The notes beneath the pieces are model-generated. The model was not told the origin of the DNA and ran no database searches. It worked only from the letters and a program-made list of their open reading frames with translations. A program made the translations under genes and the position numbers. From positions 6,744,296 to 6,808,295 of the forward strand of contig JABAKD010000028.1 of assembly GCA_012845835.1 (NCBI GenBank): a DNA stretch of 64,000 nucleotides, given 5' to 3'. Shown one piece after another: positions 58,701 to 64,000 of this stretch. The DNA comes from Undaria pinnatifida (taxonomy: Eukaryota; Sar; Phaeophyceae; Laminariales; Alariaceae). Every line of letters starts with the position of its first letter. The stretch's first letter is position 1.

Positions 58701-59396
58701 CCCCTTGCTCGCGGCAGAGGCCGCGGGACTAGGCAGCGCCTGTGGCTGCATCGACAGTGGGCTCGCTCTGCCCCCCCCCCCGCCCGAAAACCCCGAGATT
58801 TTTTCCCCCAGGGGGGAGGGTCGCGGTCCAGCTACCTTCTCTCCGTTCGCTTGTAGCTTCGCCGGCCTCGCTCTCCCGTTGGGCGCGAGGCCGCCCGACC
58901 CCCCCCCCAGCCTTCTCTGATGCTGCTGCCATGGTTGCTGTCCTTGCTGCTGCTGTTGTTGCCCTTGCCCTTGCTGCCCTTGCTGCTGCTGCCGCCACTG
59001 CTGCTCCTGGTGTTCTTGTTGCTCCCGCTGCCATTGCTGCTGCTTTTGCTGCTGCTGGTCGTCCTGGTCGTGATGGTAATGTTCGTCGTCGTCACCATCG
59101 TCATCGCCATTACCATTGTGTTGCCGCCCTCGCTGCCGGGCCAAGGACGCCGCTCCCCCCGGGACAACAGGAAGCTGGAGCTCGCTTATGGTCCTGCCCG
59201 CTAAAACAGCTGTCGAGAAAGCGTTGACGGTTTCATCGGCGGGACAACGAGCGCGGGGGACAGGAGCGGGGGGTGGGTGGTGGGGAGTGGGGTGAGGGGG
59301 CGCTCGAGTTAAATGGGTTGCACAACATCCCTGCCGGGCGACCGTCGTCCCTTCGCACCTACCACCGTCATGTCGGACTCTTCGACAACCAAACAT
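55792..59396 (-). CDS. C3H zinc motif, Q-rich, coiled-coil protein
   Basis: Exons on the minus strand: 59396-58596, 57263-57178, 56329-56248 and 55974-55792 (stop TGA). Junction phases agree (0, 2, 0) and donors are GTGCGA, GTGAGG and GTGAGA, giving 383 aa. Residues 4-28 form a C-x9-C-x10-C-x2-H motif ending CCATHL, like the zf-C3Hc3H motif of KANSL2/INO80D-type chromatin subunits. Pro/His-rich linkers follow, then an acidic plus Gln-rich tract at about 105-165. From about residue 235 to the end is one long charged helix: EEALKKKEQ joins directly to ESVLLATVDREL, then LEVVDRELAFLDRDAQRKL and LILASEKKRDAKL. The heptad-like run across three splices is strong support. A chromatin-complex role is inferred only from the zinc motif. 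An upstream exon cannot be excluded, as Cys4 lies very near the chosen ATG. Confidence 0.75.
58335..58419 (+). mobile_element. TTAA-MITE, copy 5 (TCAA flanks)
   Basis: TCAA flanks both ends of a 77-bp core from CGCCTTAACAACTGG through TTACTTGAAGTTAGTATAGG to GCTCTTGAGGGG. It lies in intron 1 of the coiled-coil gene, in family C-like sequence. Confidence 0.82.
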
Positions 59397-62300
59397 CGGC
59401 GGCAAATGTAGCGGGGGAGGCGACGGCGCCGGCGATGGCGGCGGTAGCGGCAGCGGCGGCCGAGGCGGCGGTTAAACGGCGTGTACTGCTGGAGCAACTC
59501 GGGAGCGAACTAAGGTTAGGTTGGCGTGATGTGCATAGATACACGTCCCGCAAACAAAAAGGGGATATCATACACACGGCTTGTTCCGGCGAAGCGAGCG
59601 GACGACGGCCGAAGAGTCGTGTCGCACCCACCTCCCGCCTCGCCCCACGGTGGCAGGGAATGCCACTTCGGAGGCAGGGAGTGCCAACGGGGGGGGCTTC
59701 CGCCTGCTGCTACAGCAGAGGTGAAGCGCTGGTTCTGGTTCAACCAGGTGCGATCGTTTGAGACGGCTTGCAGGCGCCACGATCTCCTTCCCCCTATGAA
59801 GTCATACAGTATGATGACAGCAAGCGGTGGAAGAAGCAGCACACAAGCCAATCCGTACATAAAAACGGGAATAAAAAGCAACAGAACAAGAGAACACGGC
59901 AAAAAGACGCGGCAAAAAGACATTGGGCATTGCCGAAAACATTTTGCACGATTCAAACGAAAAAGTTTTAGTGTCAGCGTCAGTGTCGGCGTGTCAGCAA
60001 CAACCACAACCACAAAACAACGAGAGACACGGTTCAAAAATCGAAACACCAGCAAAAACGCTTCAAATAGAAACGCTCAAGAACAGTTCAAAAATAGAAA
60101 CGCCATACAAGCCATACAAAGACCGTAAAAACGTGGAATGGTTAAAAAAAACGACTAAACATCAAATTCGTACGGGAACGTCAGCGTTCCATGATTCATG
60201 AGCGCGTGTCCGCTGGTCTTCGATGCACCGGTAACGGTAAATATGATACACACGAAAGCCTCGAGGCACTTCTTTATATTTTGCCACCTTCACAACAATG
60301 CAGAAATAAAAAGCACCTGTCAAATCACTAGAATAATGTATTGAGCTCTTGGAAACCCTTTGGGGAAAAATTACGTTTCGCGCAAATAAAAAAGCGTCAT
60401 GGTTTTAAAGAGTTGGAAACGACGTTTGGCAGGGTTGCACAGAATGCTCCCAGTATACCGCATATGCCGAGTATACTTCGAGTATTTGAAGTATTTGAAA
60501 CTGCGAATACTCGGGGATTTGCCAGTATTGATGGCCAAAATACTGCGAATATCAGGAGTACGAGCAGTACTGACGGCCGAAATACTGCGAATACCGGGAG
60601 TACTCACAGTACAAAACTCCCGAGTATAAGCAGTAATCCAAGTACAAACATCTGAAATACTGCAAATACTCAAGAGTATGAGCAGCATTGAACGCCGAAA
60701 TACTGCAGTATACGAGAAAAATACTACCGAGTATTACTGCCACGTGCAGTAACTCGCAGTATGAAACCCTGAAATACTCCAAGTATTACTTCACCTCGAG
60801 CAGTACAAAATTGTGAAATACAGCGAGTATTTGGAGCATAAGCAGCACCAACAGCCAAGTGTCAAGTATGAGAAGCACAGAACCGCAAAATACTTGAAGT
60901 ACTTGAAGTATCCACAGCAGTGTCGAACCCCGCACCACTTGAAGTGCCGGGAACATCCCCAGTATCAACCTTCTAAAAACTTGGAGTACCGGGAGTATCT
61001 GCAGTACAGAACCCTAATACTGCGAGTGCTTGCAGTATTCGCAGTACATAACCTCGAAATACTGACAGTACCACGAAGTACCTGCGGCGTTTGGTCTCCG
61101 GAGTACTTCACTCCGCGGTACTGGGATCTGTGCAGGGTCGCTCTTCATGACTATACGAACCTTTTTGGCGTTGGGCCCTCTGTGTTATATTTTCGGCCGT
61201 ACCCTTGGGTCGAAATTGCCGAAAAAAACAACATCGACCAAAACTACCTTTAGAAGCGCCCCCCCCCCCCCCCCCCGAAAAGGGCCAACATCACGCATCG
61301 CCTTGCCACGACGGACATTCCTGCCAAAATTGGCTTTCCAACCCTCAAAAAGCAATCGTGTTTTCTCTTCTAGACGTAACTTTCCATCTGTTGCTGGAAC
61401 CAGCTGGTAATGTGATGCGATATAAACTAGTACTTGGACTGCGGAATGACACGTCTCAGTCTAAGTCGGGACGGCGGGGAGGCGCAGAGAAGGGGGGGGG
61501 GGCGTAGCCACTGTTGACCATGGGCTTACTGCTGTACTGAAGAGTACTTATCACACTGCAGTAGTAATACTGCTTGTTTGACCCGTCTAAAAGCGGGGTG
61601 GGGGGGGGAAGGTGAGGAGGCGGAGAAAGGAGGGAGGGGGGTGGACACTTTGGGATAGAGAGACCGAACTACCAAACTGCAGCTAACCCGGAACACGCCT
61701 TTAAGCACAGGAAAACTCAGCTGTTCCGAATATTAAAATATTTACAAGTTATGGGCAAAAGAACCCAGGACCAAAAGTTGAAAAACGACTACCTGGTATA
61801 TACATACGTCGTTTAATCTAAAAAATGGAGGCGACCAACTCAGACCCACACCCATACCCATACCCATACCCACCCACGAGAGGGGTTCTACAGTAGTAAC
61901 ACTCCAAGCGTGCTTGCAAGGGAAGGAAGTGATATCGTACGGTCCCCTTCCACACTCGTATTATATTAGACAGCAGTAGCATCACATGGAAAAAAAAAAG
62001 AGGACTACATACTACCAAGTACACGATACTGTACGTAACCGCCGTTGTGCTTCTCGTCATTTGCTTTATTCACACCGCCAATCTCGCCAACCACAAAAAA
62101 CAAGCAACATCCCTGTCCGTGACAGCGAGAGCTCGCGCCGTGCGATGCGTGACAGGCCCTCTGTGTACGTTAGTATCGTACTTTGAGTAAGATGTGCTGA
62201 GAGTCCCAAAAGTGTTCCATAAAATATACCGGTACTTGGTGCGTACCTGCAAGTATTATGCCGGGTTTGTCTGCGGTACGTACGTCCGGGACAATTCGTC

Positions 62301-62667
62301 GCCATATACCCAGGCAGTCTGCATCACGAGTACTGCTGCTGTACTGCTGTTGCAGACTTCGAGTAGAGCTGTGGAGCAGGTGTCGACTAACTGAAAAGCG
62401 TTCCGATACATGGACTTCACCTACTGCTGCTTCTGGTGCTGCTGCTGGTGCAGAGCCTCCAGGACCACACTGCTGTCAGCAACTTACACGAGGAAACGCC
62501 AAGAAAAAACATACCAGGTGCCAGTGATACGTGTTATCACCTCTGATGCTACCGCTGCTATACACGCCCACTCACGAGGACTGCAGCAAAAACCTACCCA
62601 CGAGTACTCTCATACTACTGCTCGTACGTACTGGTAATGACAAACCATTATGGCTGTGGTAAGATAC
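59397..62667. other. Gene-poor stretch with AGTAY array
   Basis: 59397-59770 has competing Ala-rich frames on both strands that I could not resolve. 59800-60340 is AT-rich with nothing recognisable. 60430-61130 is the AGTAC/AGTAT-rich array. 61250-62650 has short C runs and nothing I can support as coding. Confidence 0.5.
60430..61130 (+). repeat. AGTAC/AGTAT-rich irregular array
   Basis: For about 700 bp the words AGTAC, AGTAT, AATACT and GAGTAC recur every 10-20 bases, with frequent GAAATACTGCRAGTAT-type phrases spaced roughly 40-60 bp. It looks like a very diverged short-unit tandem array and has no coding evidence. Confidence 0.7.
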
Positions 62668-62950
62668 CTGCTGCTCGCTGCGGCGACCTTTGCCTCGCAC
62701 TTCCAGAGGAGCGGGACAAGTCGCCCGAAGACGACCCCGACGACCCCCGACGCAGACGGGTCGCGCCAGCGGCAGGGGCCGCCGAGTCCTCCCTCGCCTG
62801 CTGCTGTAGTGCCGCGACGTTGTTGATAGGTCTGGGCATGACCGTGACATTGGGGGTGGAAGCGGAGGGTAGGGTTGGGACGGGTTCAGCATTCTCAGCG
62901 GTGGGCGGTCTGCTGAGCCGAGCGATCTCCTCCTCTAGAGAGGAGTCCAT
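62668..62950 (-). CDS. Serine-rich protein, first exon (partial)
   Basis: This is a minus-strand coding exon from an ATG at 62950 (the frame is open back to 63115) to donor GCAGCAG|GTATCT, phase 1. It encodes 94 aa: an amphipathic start MDSSLEEEIARLSRPP, a Pro/Thr-rich middle, NNVAALQQQAREDS, then a Ser/Arg-rich tail. Codon use is strongly coding-like and the plus frame less so. I could not place the next exon. No family recognised. It would be divergent from the small plus-strand gene at 63397. Confidence 0.5.
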
Positions 62951-63396
62951 GATTTCGGTGGGGGTGAAGGGCGGCAGCGGCGCTCGGGGAGTGTCTCTCC
63001 CAGGTATGAAGGTGTGCGCTCGTTTGCGCAGAGAGAGGGACAGTCGCCACCGACGGAGGCTGCTACCGCTGCTGCTGTTGTTGCTGCTGCTGCCGCCGCA
63101 ACGTGGAGCAATCAATCAATGTTCTTGAAAATGAAAATTGAGGTTTTATAAAACACGAGAAGCGTTTTTTAAAGGGGCTATTTTATGTTTAAATCTCACG
63201 TGAGCGTCGCGCGCCGGCCACCTCCCCCCCAACCAACTAAACACAAACCACGCAAACATCTAGCCCACGGGACTGACCACTGTATAACGCAACAAGCCGA
63301 GAAGGAGGGCCTGGAGCTGGGATCGTGCTTGTGGCAAGAGAACGCAGCAGAAGCAGCAGAGTGGCAACATCAACGGCATCAGCAGTTATAGTCAGC

Positions 63397-63752
63397 ATGT
63401 CTGCCTCAAAGTCTAAGCTACGGATGGAGCTCTTCAGCGAAGCCAAAGCCCACTGGGCTGCTCAGCACAGACAGATTTTTTGTCAGGTGGGTTGGTCTGT
63501 GTGGGGGTTGCTGCGCGCTGTGTGTGCGAGCTGTGCTTGGCGTGGGGTATCGTGCCGCGAGGGCAAACATGTAACGAGCGGCAGAGAGAGGAACGGAGAG
63601 AGCTCACCGTTACAAGTAGTTCTGCTGAATTGAGAATCGCCACTTCCTTCGTGCAGACTGCTGCGGCGGTTCTGCTGTTGTCGTTTGATGTTTTCGTTGT
63701 GACTGCTGTTTGCCAGCTGCTGGCTGTTGTACGCGTTATTACGTGGCTGTAG
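63397..63752 (+). CDS. Small single-pass membrane protein, 2 exons
   Basis: Exon 1 is 63397-63486 (donor TGTCAG|GTGGGT) and exon 2 is 63657-63752 (acceptor CTTCCTTCGTGCAG, stop TAG). Both are phase 0, giving 61 aa. Residues 1-30 are basic and polar (MSASKSKLRMELFSEAKAHW). Residues 31-58 are one hydrophobic helix (TAAAVLLLSFDVFVVTAV onward) with a short basic/Trp end. An N-in tail-type membrane peptide is the simplest reading. I recognise no family. Exon 2 could run past this stop only with another splice, and an antisense frame over exon 1 is also open, so the call is provisional. Confidence 0.45.
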
Positions 63753-64000
63753 TTGGCATGATGCACGTGTTGGTTGAGCAGCAGTCTAAATATGCATCAT
63801 GCATACCTGAGACTCGTTGATGATGGCCATTACATACACCGCACCATGCATCAGGTTTGTTCCGCAGACCACCAGCAACAACAGACGACAACAACCAACG
63901 GTGCGGGTGTACCAGGTACACACCTTTGTATCTGCTATGGGCTATTACGGGCGGGGGCATGACGAGGCCGTCTGTCATGCCCTATAGAGTCGCATTTCGG

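Noticed and set aside
59273-59761. Plus-strand Ala-rich ORF antisense to and upstream of the coiled-coil gene start
   Set aside because: It overlaps the minus-strand first exon. Possible donors and acceptors in it give no sensible continuation, and GCG-rich antisense frames often look coding.

Overview
The window is eukaryotic nuclear DNA. Genes are split by GT..AG introns of 0.3 to 10 kb, there is no operon structure or ribosome binding sites, and intergenic and intronic DNA is full of microsatellites, minisatellites, long G/C homopolymers and short non-autonomous transposons. Short interstitial CCCTAA (TTAGGG-type) tracts, intron-rich GC-rich exons, alternating gene strands and repeat-laden introns fit a large stramenopile genome, most probably a brown alga. 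That placement is inference, since no lineage-specific marker was seen.

Most real coding sequence is in exons too short to look convincing alone. I rebuilt genes by joining exons whose splice sites and codon phases agree. From left to right: (1) a 4-exon minus-strand gene, 10767 to 6197, for a 294-aa protein with a Tudor-like domain; (2) divergent from it, a 2-exon plus-strand gene, 11638 to 14023, for a small protein with an Rsa3 ribosome-assembly domain; (3) a 5-exon minus-strand Mpv17/PMP22-family gene, 39797 to 25640, with a 10-kb first intron; (4) 247 bp away and divergent, an 8- or 9-exon plus-strand DEDDy 3'-5' exonuclease gene (EXD3/mut-7-like), 40045 to at least 48016; (5) a 4-exon minus-strand gene, 59396 to 55792, for a protein with an N-terminal C3H zinc motif, a glutamine-rich tract and a long coiled coil; (6) a minus-strand serine-rich exon (62950 to 62668) and (7) a divergent small two-exon plus-strand gene for a putative one-pass membrane protein (63397 to 63752). 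The gene order is divergent pairs with head-to-head promoters, alternating with long convergent intergenic stretches.

The stretches 1-6196, 14024-25639, 49223-55791 and 59397-62667 have no gene I can support. They and the large introns carry several recurring mobile families that I define here: a ~85-bp element at TTAA/TCAA targets (TTAA-MITE, piggyBac-like), a ~250-bp MITE (B), a ~280-bp MITE with ACGCGTGCTACGATAGAGGT inverted ends (C), a 754-bp element with ~45-bp inverted ends rich in CAGTCGAAAA (F), a tRNA-derived SINE (E), a ~330-bp dispersed repeat (A) and a family with palindromic CACTCG..CGAGTG ends (H). Several are nested in one another, giving filled-versus-empty site comparisons inside the window.

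The genes show no common pathway. Their products suggest chromatin or nuclear reading, ribosome assembly, organelle or peroxisome membrane function and RNA/DNA exonuclease activity. The strongest novelty here is the repeat biology: the TTAA-MITE, the nested insertions, a 16-copy TACCWGGTA palindrome, an AGTAY-rich array, and a 39-41-aa repeat ORF inside the giant Mpv17 intron.
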